Shown here piece by piece: positions 29,141 to 37,986 of a stretch of 64,000 bases of DNA. The translations under genes and the position numbers were made by a program. The notes under the pieces were generated by a model. The model did not search any database. It saw nothing but the letters and a program-made list of their open reading frames with translations, and was not told the DNA's origin. This DNA is from an uncultured Aliivibrio sp. (GTDB lineage: Bacteria > Pseudomonadota > Gammaproteobacteria > Enterobacterales > Vibrionaceae). The stretch spans positions 62,001 through 126,000 of the forward strand of contig NZ_CAMLHO010000002.1 of the NCBI RefSeq assembly GCF_946479765.1, in the 5' to 3' direction. How positions within the stretch are numbered: position 1 is the first letter of the stretch; each line of letters begins with the position of its first letter.

Positions 29141-30295
29141 TTAGAAACCGTACTCTAAACCAACGCGAGTTACGATATCAGTATCTGCGGCACCCACAGT
29201 ACGACCAGCTACACGAAGGTAAGGAACAAAACCGTTATGTACTGCCATTAACTGACCAGAAATAGTATTACTGTCACTATCTTTATCTGTTTTACCATTA
29301 GTTTCTGAGTCTAAGTTAGCAGCATAGCCTAGCTTGAAACCTACAGGACCATTCCAGTATTGACCAATAATAGAGTAAGAATCTTGAGTTACTTTCTCAC
29401 CACCACCATCGACCTCTTCGCCTTTATAAGCAGCAGCAATCCCAAAGCCAGCAGGAAGACTAGCTTCAAAACCTACAATATATGCGAACGTATCACTGTC
29501 GTATCCTGCAGCACCTTTAGATTTAAGATAATTGTCACCTTCAGTAACTAATACTTTATCCGCATCTTTTACTTTATTAGTTACGTCAGCAGCTGTACCA
29601 ATTGCCCATTCATCACCGGTTTCAGCAACTACACGAGTACCCGATTCAACACCACCCATAAATGTAATTTTTTCGAAGCTATATTTTGCATTAGCACCAA
29701 TAAAATTAGCATCACGAGTTGCAGCACCACCACCATTGTCATTATCATCACGACCAACTGAAGCGGCAAATGAGAAGCCACCAAACTTAGGAGAATCATA
29801 ACGCACTTGGTTTGATTGACGATCGTAGTGGCCATTAATTCCGCCCCAATCGAATACAGAACCTAAACCTGGGTTAGAGAAAGGCCAGTCAACAATTTCA
29901 TATAATGGCGTAAGAATACGACCAACACGTACATTACCCCAATCACCAGAAGCCCCAACAAAAGTATCACGAAAACCTAACACACCACCAGAAACACCAC
30001 CGTGAGACCAATCCGTACTATCAACATAACCAGATTCGATTTGCATCGTAATTAAGACATTTTCAAACATTTCTTTATGCGCACGAAAACCAATTCGGGA
30101 TTCATTCTCTACAGCGTAACCTGAACTTTTATCGTTATTATCAGTAGTGTTATAGTTAACTAGTGAGATAGCAGCAACACCGTACACTTCTACGTTAAAG
30201 TCAGAGTTAATACCGACTTCTTTTGCAGTTACACCTGATGATGCTAAAGCAACGGCTGCACCTAATAATGTCGTTTTAAAAAATTTGTTTTCCAT
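29141..30295 (-). CDS. general outer-membrane porin (OmpU-like)
   Basis: 384 residues. Signal peptide (KTTLLGAAVALASSGVTA, mature start KEVGINSDFNVEVYGVAA), ESRIGFRAHKEMFENV, LGFRDTFVGASGDWGNVRVGRIL, VDWPFSNPGLGSVFDWGG, and the C-terminal VTRVGLEYGF with terminal Phe. Belongs to the Vibrio general porin family (Porin_4). Closest relative in the window is the porin at 26765-27850. The 526 bases upstream probably hold regulatory sites; a CRP-like half-match (GTGATTAAGATCAA) lies near 30562. Confidence 0.93.
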   Translation of the reverse strand: MENKFFKTTLLGAAVALASSGVTAKEVGINSDFNVEVYGVAAISLVNYNTTDNNDKSSGYAVENESRIGFRAHKEMFENVLITMQIESGYVDSTDWSHGGVSGGVLGFRDTFVGASGDWGNVRVGRILTPLYEIVDWPFSNPGLGSVFDWGGINGHYDRQSNQVRYDSPKFGGFSFAASVGRDDNDNGGGAATRDANFIGANAKYSFEKITFMGGVESGTRVVAETGDEWAIGTAADVTNKVKDADKVLVTEGDNYLKSKGAAGYDSDTFAYIVGFEASLPAGFGIAAAYKGEEVDGGGEKVTQDSYSIIGQYWNGPVGFKLGYAANLDSETNGKTDKDSDSNTISGQLMAVHNGFVPYLRVAGRTVGAADTDIVTRVGLEYGF

Positions 30296-30769
30296 GGAAT
30301 AAAACTCCTAAAAATGGATATAGCTGTGTTCGTTATTTACAAGCTTTAAGTTGGCCGCCGAAAACTGTAAATAACTCTCCTAATTCACACAATTTTTAAA
30401 TAAGAAAAGGAAATTTAAAAATTGTAATTACCTTATATTTTTTCCTGCATACACTCCGTGCATCCATGAGATAAATACTAAACCCTTCAAAAAAAACATA
30501 AAACAAAAACTTAATTTTCAATAAAAAAAATATGAGCGAGCGCAAACTTCTTTCGCATTAGTGATTAAGATCAAATTAAACAGATCAATAATTATCAAAA
30601 AACATCTTTCAAAGCTAAAACAGCAGGTTACAAATATAAAAAAAGACTCAATGCGACGCATATCACTCTATTTTATAAAAACAAGGCAACACACAAACCT
30701 ATCGTGAATAAACGTCAACTATGTCCTTTTTGGCCGTTATTAATAATAAACACGATTGATTTCAGATAT
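30296..30769. other. intergenic region upstream of the porin
   Basis: No supported gene. AT-rich, with the presumed porin promoter near its left end and a weak CRP-like site near 30562-30575. The ligA terminator follows. Confidence 0.5.
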
Positions 30770-30796
30770 AAAAAAAGGAGCACTAGGCTCCTTTTC
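30770..30796 (-). terminator. terminator of ligA
   Basis: The minus-strand stem AAAAGGAGC / GCTCCTTTT with a short loop is followed by a T-run, 25 bases past the ligA stop. Confidence 0.9.
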
Positions 30797-30821
30797 GTTT
30801 TAAGTAATCGGTTTTTTATTG

Positions 30822-32831
<2,010 letters not shown>

Positions 32832-32861
32832 TCATCAACTTCTTTATTCTTTTTGTTAAAA

Positions 32862-32893
32862 TAAAAAAAAGGCTCACAAGGAGCCTCTTTCTT
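32862..32893 (-). terminator. hairpin terminator between the prophage integrase and ligA
   Basis: The stem AGGCTC / GAGCCT with a 5-base loop is followed on the minus strand by eight T. It would stop leftward transcripts from the integrase (or originally from the gene upstream of ligA) only about 35 bases before the ligA start. It also has a T-rich tail on the plus strand. Confidence 0.75.
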
Positions 32894-32954
32894 GCGGTAA
32901 TAATCAATAACTTACATTATCAATCAATCAGTTACAAGTTATAACTGTGGCAGA

Positions 32955-32972
32955 CTATTGCATGTTACTGCA
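32955..32972 (+). promoter_or_regulatory. 18-base phage motif, copy 1 (near attL)
   Basis: CTATTGCATGTTACTGCA, just beyond the integrase stop codon. It matches copies at 34345-34362 and 39559-39576 with the form CTATTGCA-N4-ACTGCA. Position fits an integrase/Cox arm site or a repressor operator. Confidence 0.5.
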
Positions 32973-32981
32973 TCTGTTGGG

Positions 32982-33956
32982 TCATAATGTGGACAAGGGA
33001 TTTAACTCCATCGCCTCACTTAAGTAGTCAGGAGCAAGGTGTGCATAAGTCATAGTTTGCAGCACAGATGAATGTCCTAGAATTTTTTGTAACGTCAAAA
33101 TATTCCCTCCATTCATAATAAAATGACTTGCAAATGTATGCCTCAATACATGGATGGCCTGTCCTTTTGGGAGCTCAAAGCCAAGACTTTTAAAGGTTTG
33201 ATAAAAGTCTTTATATTGCAACTTAAATAACAACCCACTCCTCCCTGTATATACCTCATCAAATAATGACTGAGTTATAGGCACTGTCCTGTTTTTTCCA
33301 TTTTTGGTATCTACAAAAATAACCTTTCCTGCAACTAGATTCGTGCTTTTCAGGTTAATAACTTCACCCCAGCGACACCCAGTTGCTAGACTAAGCTTTG
33401 CTATTTTTAACGCGTCCCCTTCTAGGTGCGCTAACAATTGCCGAATTTCATCAATACTCAAAAATCCCATTTCAGTCGACGCTACTTTTAAGCGAGTAAT
33501 TCCTTTTAATGGGTGCTCGCCATTAATCTCTCCCAATCCAATGAGAACAGTAAATACTCCACTTAATCTAGTGTGATTTCTGTTTATTGTAGAAGCCGAG
33601 TTTCCTTTCGTTAACATATTTGCACGATAATCTGAAAATAAATTTTTTGTTACTTGATAAACCTTCGGTTCACCTAGCTCCTGATTTAATTTCAATAAGT
33701 GCATCACGTCCTTGTCTCCGCTTTTTAGCTGCTGCCCATGATGCTTGTGCCATAGGTGAATCAATTCAGATAAAGGCCTTTTATCTTTTTCGGTTTCTAT
33801 CCAGCCCTTCTGATTTTTCGTTGCAATAAGCCATCGTTCATACTGAACTGCTTCTGCTTTAGTTCTAAATCTTTTTCTATATCGTGTACCGCTTCGACCT
33901 TGCGGACGACAATCGACCTCATAACCGTTAGGAATGGATTTAATAGACATTGACAT
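32982..33956 (-). CDS. int: P2-type tyrosine integrase
   Basis: Site-specific recombinase for integration and excision. 324 residues: N-terminal arm-binding domain (MSIKSIPNGYEVDCRPQGRSGTRYRKRFRTKAEAVQYERWL), core-binding region about 60-150, and catalytic domain about 165-320. Catalytic residues: Arg in TGCRWGEVINL, His-x-x-Arg in HVLRHTFASHF, His in LGHSSVLQTM, and the nucleophile Tyr in TYAHLAPDY. Next to the left prophage border and divergent from the rest of the phage, adjacent to the repressor as in P2. Confidence 0.95.
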   Translation of the reverse strand: MSMSIKSIPNGYEVDCRPQGRSGTRYRKRFRTKAEAVQYERWLIATKNQKGWIETEKDKRPLSELIHLWHKHHGQQLKSGDKDVMHLLKLNQELGEPKVYQVTKNLFSDYRANMLTKGNSASTINRNHTRLSGVFTVLIGLGEINGEHPLKGITRLKVASTEMGFLSIDEIRQLLAHLEGDALKIAKLSLATGCRWGEVINLKSTNLVAGKVIFVDTKNGKNRTVPITQSLFDEVYTGRSGLLFKLQYKDFYQTFKSLGFELPKGQAIHVLRHTFASHFIMNGGNILTLQKILGHSSVLQTMTYAHLAPDYLSEAMELNPLSTL

Positions 33957-33992
33957 GCCCTCCCCAACGATAAAAAGTAATGGCTAATACCG

Positions 33993-34289
33993 TTAAGCCA
34001 TTTTCTGAGAATCGACTTCTCCAGTAATTAATCCGCACTTCTCTTGAGTTGAGAAGGCCGGGCAAACTTGTCCGGCATCTGGTTTAACATCACCAGTCAT
34101 TAGCCACAGTGTGTACTTTTTAAATTGCTCATGATTTACGATTCTTAGCATAACTCCTCCTGCTGGATCTTGCTTTCCAGAAATATACTTTTCCACTGTT
34201 GACGTTGATATCCCTATCTCACTAGCAAAACCTGCTTGCGAATAACCTTCTTCCTTAATTATAGCTTTTAATTTTTTTTCAAAAGACAT
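33993..34289 (-). CDS. P2 C-type phage repressor
   Basis: 98 residues with an N-terminal helix-turn-helix (YSQAGFASEIGISTSTVEKYISGKQDP, about 16-42) and a C-terminal part ending in sequences common to repressors of Vibrio P2-like phages (FKKYTLWLMTGDVKP). Length equals P2 repressor C (99). It is 36 bases upstream of int on the same strand and divergent from cox, so it probably keeps lysogeny by binding the intervening operator (34308-34325 and the motif at 34345). No LexA-type autoproteolysis domain, so induction would not be by RecA cleavage. Confidence 0.88.
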   Translation of the reverse strand: MSFEKKLKAIIKEEGYSQAGFASEIGISTSTVEKYISGKQDPAGGVMLRIVNHEQFKKYTLWLMTGDVKPDAGQVCPAFSTQEKCGLITGEVDSQKMA

Positions 34290-34307
34290 GTTGACCTCCT
34301 GACGTTT

Positions 34308-34325
34308 GTCTGGAATAATCCAGAC
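34308..34325. promoter_or_regulatory. operator-like palindrome in the repressor-cox switch
   Basis: GTCTGGA-ATAA-TCCAGAC, 7-bp perfect arms, lies between the divergent repressor and cox genes. A related site sharing GTCTGGAATA occurs at 40086-40103 upstream of another small regulator. Confidence 0.65.
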
Positions 34326-34344
34326 ATATGGGTGGTATTGCAGG

Positions 34345-34362
34345 CTATTGCACCAGACTGCA
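34345..34362 (+). promoter_or_regulatory. 18-base phage motif, copy 2 (switch region)
   Basis: CTATTGCACCAGACTGCA, immediately preceded by a second GTATTGCA half, 29 bases before cox. See copies 1 and 3. Confidence 0.5.
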
Positions 34363-34390
34363 CCAGTAAAACTTTTAGAGGATACAGCAA

Positions 34391-34642
34391 ATGAATGAAA
34401 ATAGTCAGCGTCCAGTAATAATCATCCAGCCAGATATGGCCCCTATTCCTTTAAGGGAGTACGCCCAAAAGCACGGATTAACACTTGAAGCAGTGCGATC
34501 TATGGCTCATAGACATCAAATTCCAACCCTTCAGATAGGTAAATGCTCAACCATTTATGTAAATCAAGCGCAAATGGTTATGGCTTCATTAGAGGCGGCG
34601 GGTTGGGATGTGAAAATCCCTAAAGATAGTTACGTGGCATAA
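34391..34642 (+). CDS. Cox-like excisionase and early regulator
   Basis: 83 residues, DNA-binding fold like P2 Cox (PIPLREYAQKHGLTLEAVRSMAHRHQIPTLQIGK, about 18-53, aligns with the P2 Cox helix-turn-helix and wing). In P2, Cox represses the lysogenic promoter and directs excision. AGAGGA ribosome site 9 bases upstream. First gene of the rightward early operon, facing the repressor. Confidence 0.82.
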   Translation: MNENSQRPVIIIQPDMAPIPLREYAQKHGLTLEAVRSMAHRHQIPTLQIGKCSTIYVNQAQMVMASLEAAGWDVKIPKDSYVA

Positions 34643-34644
34643 GC

Positions 34645-34872
34645 ATGGTTTCAGTACAAATATTCTCAGTAACAAAGCACCAATTAATCAGCGTTATTCC
34701 TGATTGTGAATATTCGTCGAACTTCTACCGCGCCATTGTTGAAATGGAAATAAAACACAATAAATTCGCTGAGGAAATGCTCATATTTCCCCATGAAAAA
34801 ATAGCCATTATTACGTTAAACAACGACCGACAGGTTGTTATTCGAGAGAATACGGATCATGACAAGCACTAG
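34645..34872 (+). CDS. small early phage protein, unknown
   Basis: 75 residues, two bases after cox (MVSVQIFSVTKHQLISVIPDCEYSSNFYRAIVEMEIKHNKFAEEMLIFPHEKIAIITLNNDRQVVIRENTDHDKH). No recognised domain. It overlaps the next gene by 14 bases, implying coupled translation. Confidence 0.65.
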   Translation: MVSVQIFSVTKHQLISVIPDCEYSSNFYRAIVEMEIKHNKFAEEMLIFPHEKIAIITLNNDRQVVIRENTDHDKH

Positions 34873-35119
34873 CGCACTTACTGTTGTATACAACGGATTA
34901 CTTCAAGGTTATCAATTCCAAATGGAAGCTATGAAAGAAAACAGCACACCTGATACCTCTTTTCATTTCCGCTCTGAAAAAATGCGTGAAAGCCTAACTA
35001 ATCAAATCGGCTCTCTGTCGCAGATGGCCTACGATCTTGGTGATCATGATCTAGCTTCAACGCTTTTATCGGTAGCAACAGAGTTTGGCTCTGACGCCAC
35101 TCCACCAATGCCTCTTTAA
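34859..35119 (+). CDS. small early phage protein, unknown
   Basis: 86 residues starting at ATG 34859 (MTSTSALTVVYNGLLQGYQFQMEAMKENSTPDTSFHFRSEKMRESLTNQIGSLSQMAYDLGDHDLASTLLSVATEF). Mostly helical; no known domain. The start overlaps the upstream gene. Fourth in the early operon. Confidence 0.65.
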   Translation: MTSTSALTVVYNGLLQGYQFQMEAMKENSTPDTSFHFRSEKMRESLTNQIGSLSQMAYDLGDHDLASTLLSVATEFGSDATPPMPL

Positions 35120-35133
35120 TTCAGGGCTGTATT

Positions 35134-36057
35134 ATGAATATTTCCTTAGCTTCACTAGCTAAAGCATTTTGCATGCTTGTATTGCTTTCGTGTGCGATTA
35201 CATCTGCATATCTAACGTATTCATTCATGTACGAATTAGGCTCTGCCATTGGTGTGGCGGCTATATTTGCGATTATTGGGATCACTCTTGATTTGGTGAA
35301 AACCATTTCACCTACTTTTATACCCACTGTCGCTAAACAGAATTCATTTATTGCCCTACTTCTTGTTGCTCTAACAGGCTCACTTATGGTGATAAGTACC
35401 ATCGCTTCTATCTCAGCTATCGAGAAAGGTGCAAATCAAATGACGGTAGTCACTAAGCAGAACGTGGCCATAACCGAACAAATCAACAATAAGAAACTGG
35501 AGTTGGAAAATTTACAGTTACTTTCTAGATCGCAGCTAGGTGCTAACCAACCATCAAAAGCAGATGGAACAGCAATCAAAATTTCTCGTGTCACTGACGA
35601 GTTGAATGCGCTTTATCACGCGCAATCAAACACAAAAGACTCTTCAATTTTGAGCCAGTACGACTCAAAAATCACCTTGTTTATAGCGGTATCTATCGAG
35701 GTGGTTTCTGTCGTCATGGCTCTCACTTTACATTCATTAAACACACTTGAAGCAAGTGTAAGAAGTGTATCAAGCCCAGAAAATACAACGGTTACACCGC
35801 CAAGTGTAAGTCAGCAAATTCAAAGTGTATTGCCAAGTGTAAGTACAGACAAAACACTTGAGATGCACTTTGCTGCAAGTGTTCTTAATGAAGCGAAGGA
35901 AGCTATTTTAAGCGGTGCTGTAAAGCCTAGTTATCGAGGGTTAAAAGCAGCCTTTGGGATGCCACAAGAACAAAGCAAGCAGATATTAAATCTACTGCTC
36001 CAACAATCAATTTTAGAGCCGTGGAATAACGGTGGCTACCGACTGAGGGTTACGTGA
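35134..36057 (+). CDS. multi-pass membrane protein with C-terminal winged helix
   Basis: 307 residues. Transmembrane helices about 8-30, 36-52 and 70-92; a coiled coil about 100-160 (KQNVAITEQINNKKLELENLQLL); a fourth transmembrane helix about 180-200 (ITLFIAVSIEVVSVVMALTL); a Ser/Val-rich linker; and a C-terminal domain (about 255-305, NEAKEAILSGAVKPSYRGLKAAFGMPQEQSKQILNLLLQQSILEP) resembling FtsK-gamma or replication-type winged helices. This suggests a membrane-tethered DNA-binding protein; target unknown. The linker DNA has five AAGTGTA repeats. Confidence 0.72.
   Translation: MNISLASLAKAFCMLVLLSCAITSAYLTYSFMYELGSAIGVAAIFAIIGITLDLVKTISPTFIPTVAKQNSFIALLLVALTGSLMVISTIASISAIEKGANQMTVVTKQNVAITEQINNKKLELENLQLLSRSQLGANQPSKADGTAIKISRVTDELNALYHAQSNTKDSSILSQYDSKITLFIAVSIEVVSVVMALTLHSLNTLEASVRSVSSPENTTVTPPSVSQQIQSVLPSVSTDKTLEMHFAASVLNEAKEAILSGAVKPSYRGLKAAFGMPQEQSKQILNLLLQQSILEPWNNGGYRLRVT
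35743..35882 (+). repeat. cluster of AAGTGTA repeats inside a coding region
   Basis: Five direct copies of AAGTGTA (35754, 35763, 35802, 35823, 35835), one AAGTGT (35877), and two inverted ACACTT (35743, 35854) in 140 bases. They encode Ser-Val pairs in the linker of the membrane protein, always with AGT GTA codons. Confidence 0.6.
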
Positions 36058-36188
36058 TGCTGAGTTTGGAAGCTTTCTTAGTAAAGATGGTTATTGCTTA
36101 CATGCAGAATCATGATCGCGCTCCTGTTGATTCGCAGCTGGCGGGTTGGACTGAGTTATATAAAAACTACCTAGGTGCAGCATTATGA
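36057..36188 (+). CDS. phage microprotein, copy 1 of a tandem pair
   Basis: 43 residues (MLSLEAFLVKMVIAYMQNHDRAPVDSQLAGWTELYKNYLGAAL in segments). Its ATG overlaps the upstream stop (TGATG). It shares KM-IAYMQ--...-AP---L--W--LY/W with the next microprotein, so the pair arose by duplication. Function unknown. Too short for usual gene callers, but coupling and paralogy argue it is translated. Confidence 0.6.
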   Translation: MLSLEAFLVKMVIAYMQNHDRAPVDSQLAGWTELYKNYLGAAL

Positions 36189-36316
36189 TGCAGCAACAAG
36201 AATTTATCGCAAAAATGTCGATTGCATATATGCAGCAAAATGGCCATGCGCCATCGGTTGCTCACTTAGAAGATTGGGCAAGTTTGTGGCATGTCATATC
36301 TAGAGTTTCTTGTTAA
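36185..36316 (+). CDS. phage microprotein, copy 2 of a tandem pair
   Basis: 43 residues (MMQQQEFIAKMSIAYMQQNG, then HAPSVAHLEDWASLWHVISRVSC). Overlaps copy 1 by 4 bases and the next gene by 1 base. Paralogue of copy 1: AKMSIAYMQQNGHAP against VKMVIAYMQNHDRAP. Function unknown. Confidence 0.6.
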   Translation: MMQQQEFIAKMSIAYMQQNGHAPSVAHLEDWASLWHVISRVSC

Positions 36317-36501
36317 TGAGGGCTATCTCAACGCGCGGTAAGAGATGTCTATTGTGGCACAGATGGAAAATAGAAGGCTCATATAGCTCTATCACCTATC
36401 GATCATGTAAAGACTGCTCCGCAAGAGCTGTTGAACATACACGCAGTGATATTAAGTTAATTGATTGGGACTGGGTTTTTCATGGCAAGAGCCAACTCTA
36501 A
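36316..36501 (+). CDS. small Cys-containing phage protein
   Basis: 61 residues from ATG 36316, which overlaps the previous stop (TAATG). Contains C-LLWH-RW...SYSSITYRSCKDCSARAVE, a Cys/His pattern (Cys 10, His 14, CKDC about 32-35) that could bind one zinc, like small prophage zinc-ribbon proteins. No firm family assignment. Confidence 0.55.
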   Translation: MRAISTRGKRCLLWHRWKIEGSYSSITYRSCKDCSARAVEHTRSDIKLIDWDWVFHGKSQL

Positions 36502-36515
36502 AAAGGATCGTAATA

Positions 36516-36782
36516 ATGTGTAATTGCTTGAGTGAAACACTAGCTGAAATAACCGAAAAGATAGCAAGTGACCTACCTAATGACGCAGATAAATCGACAT
36601 TTAACGTCGAGTATCAAAATCGATTTATTAGGGTTGACGGTAAAGAAAACAACGTGATGATTAGGGTTTCTTTTGATTATTACAAAATTAAAAAAGACGA
36701 AACTCGCGCCAAAAACAAAACAAACGGCGGTACTAATTTAGCTATGAGTTACTGCCCTTTCTGCGGCAATGAGTATCCATAA
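36516..36782 (+). CDS. small early phage protein, unknown
   Basis: 88 residues from ATG 36516 (MCNCLSETLAEITEKIASDL), with AAAGGA upstream. It ends in MSYCPFCGNEYP, a terminal CPFCG zinc-knuckle half; together with the N-terminal MCNC this could form a Cys4 site. Function unknown. Confidence 0.65.
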   Translation: MCNCLSETLAEITEKIASDLPNDADKSTFNVEYQNRFIRVDGKENNVMIRVSFDYYKIKKDETRAKNKTNGGTNLAMSYCPFCGNEYP

Positions 36783-36806
36783 AGTAAACCATCAAGGTGA
36801 TTAAAT

Positions 36807-37010
36807 ATGACAGTTTGGACAATACCAGAAGCTACAAAGGAATTTCCTGTCGGTGCAAAAGTTAAGTACTACCCGTTAATAGCAAATAAAAAGAATTTCC
36901 TTGAAGGGACTGTTACTAGTGAGCCTTGGATTGTTTGTGGGGAAGTTGTACTTAAAGTCTCAGGCACTGTTGGTGGTTTGAGTATTGACCATCTGGAGTT
37001 ATCAGAATGA
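36807..37010 (+). CDS. small early phage protein, unknown
   Basis: 67 residues (MTVWTIPEATKEFPVGAKVKYYPLIANKKNFLEGTVTSEPWIVCGEVVLKVSGTVGGLSIDHLELSE). The predicted all-beta, SH3-like layout (VGAKVKYYP...EGTVTSEPW...VLKVSG...LELSE) resembles small nucleic-acid-associated phage proteins, but there is no clear family. Ends in an ATGA overlap with the next gene. Confidence 0.6.
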   Translation: MTVWTIPEATKEFPVGAKVKYYPLIANKKNFLEGTVTSEPWIVCGEVVLKVSGTVGGLSIDHLELSE

Positions 37011-37390
37011 AACCAATTACAAGTAAACAAGAGTTTTTGCTTTTCATGGCCAAAAGATACATGGCTCAACATGCGTATAACGAGCCCTGTGATGAGCGCT
37101 TTGATGTGTGGGGAGCTATGTATGACAAGCATCTTTCGCAATCTAATGCGCTTAATGTGACTAAAGGTTGGAAGTATTGCATCTCAGCTTTTGCGCGCTT
37201 CTTGTTTGCGGGGCTTCTAATATCCATTCCTGCAATGTTAATTATTTCTACCGCTTTTACGTTGTCTGGATATGAGCCATTAATGGTTGCTTATGCTGCT
37301 CTTGTTGTATTGCAACTAACTTATGTGTCGTCAGCTATCAACTTAATCACTAGGTATATAGCTCACGGATTAGCAAGGAAGAAACCATGA
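37007..37390 (+). CDS. two-helix membrane protein, unknown
   Basis: 127 residues. A soluble N-terminal part (about 1-57) is followed by two transmembrane helices (about 62-88, FLFAGLLISIPAMLIISTAFTL; about 93-115, LMVAYAALVVLQLTYVSSAI) and a basic tail (ARKKP). ATGA-coupled to both neighbours. An early-operon membrane protein could serve in exclusion, but that is inference. Confidence 0.62.
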   Translation: MKPITSKQEFLLFMAKRYMAQHAYNEPCDERFDVWGAMYDKHLSQSNALNVTKGWKYCISAFARFLFAGLLISIPAMLIISTAFTLSGYEPLMVAYAALVVLQLTYVSSAINLITRYIAHGLARKKP

Positions 37391-37653
37391 AAAACAACTC
37401 ATTAATAAAAGCAAGTTACAAAGAGCTCTATGCGGCAGTTCGCACAGAAGGAGCTCTTGGTCTTATTGCAGTTCTTGATAAAACTCGCACAAAACACGGC
37501 GTTATGATTGCGTGTGATTTATCAGAAAAGGCACACATTGTTTTTCATAGAGAAACTGAAATAAGACGCCATAAATCATTATCTGAGCGATTAATTCAGT
37601 ACAAGCAATATAAGCTCAGAAGACAGCGATTAGATGAAGCTTTAGGTTGTTAG
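37387..37653 (+). CDS. small early phage protein, possible paralogue of the next gene
   Basis: 88 residues; its ATG overlaps the previous stop. LYAAVRTEGALGLIAVLDKTRTK...LSERLIQYKQYKLRR has the same layout as LYKDIYSANRGGGLLELLLAVDEAEKK...LEERLRHYKFEK in the following gene, so the two look like diverged copies. Function unknown. Confidence 0.6.
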   Translation: MKNNSLIKASYKELYAAVRTEGALGLIAVLDKTRTKHGVMIACDLSEKAHIVFHRETEIRRHKSLSERLIQYKQYKLRRQRLDEALGC

Positions 37654-37661
37654 GTGTTGAT

Positions 37662-37931
37662 ATGAAAACAGCAAATAAGTCAGTAACAACTAAACAGCTC
37701 TACAAGGATATTTACTCGGCTAATCGAGGTGGCGGATTGCTTGAGTTATTGCTTGCTGTCGATGAAGCTGAAAAGAAAAGCGACCGTTTTACCTCACGTA
37801 AAATCGTAGGCTGCATAGATCGTATGCGTAATGAAAACATCGTCACAATTAAGTTTAATTTAGAAGAAAGGCTACGTCACTACAAATTTGAAAAGCACAC
37901 TGGCCAATGGCTACGGAGTCCCTGTAGTTAA
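37662..37931 (+). CDS. small early phage protein, possible paralogue of the previous gene
   Basis: 89 residues from ATG 37662 (MKTANKSVTTKQLYKDIYSANRGGGLLELLLAVDEAEKK), with AGG at -9; a TTG 15 bases earlier is less likely. Shares the LY...(8-10)...GLL/IA-LD-/V-E...L-ERL--YK pattern with the upstream gene. Function unknown. Confidence 0.6.
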   Translation: MKTANKSVTTKQLYKDIYSANRGGGLLELLLAVDEAEKKSDRFTSRKIVGCIDRMRNENIVTIKFNLEERLRHYKFEKHTGQWLRSPCS

Positions 37932-37986
37932 ATAATCAACATGAACAACAGCATTACCTTTATTTAATAATTTAAGAGATACATTA

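Noticed and set aside
37941..37967. Eight-codon leader peptide before the RepA-like gene
   Set aside because: Kept only as a remark in the gene entry, because short frames arise easily in AT-rich DNA and no overlap with the rep start is seen.
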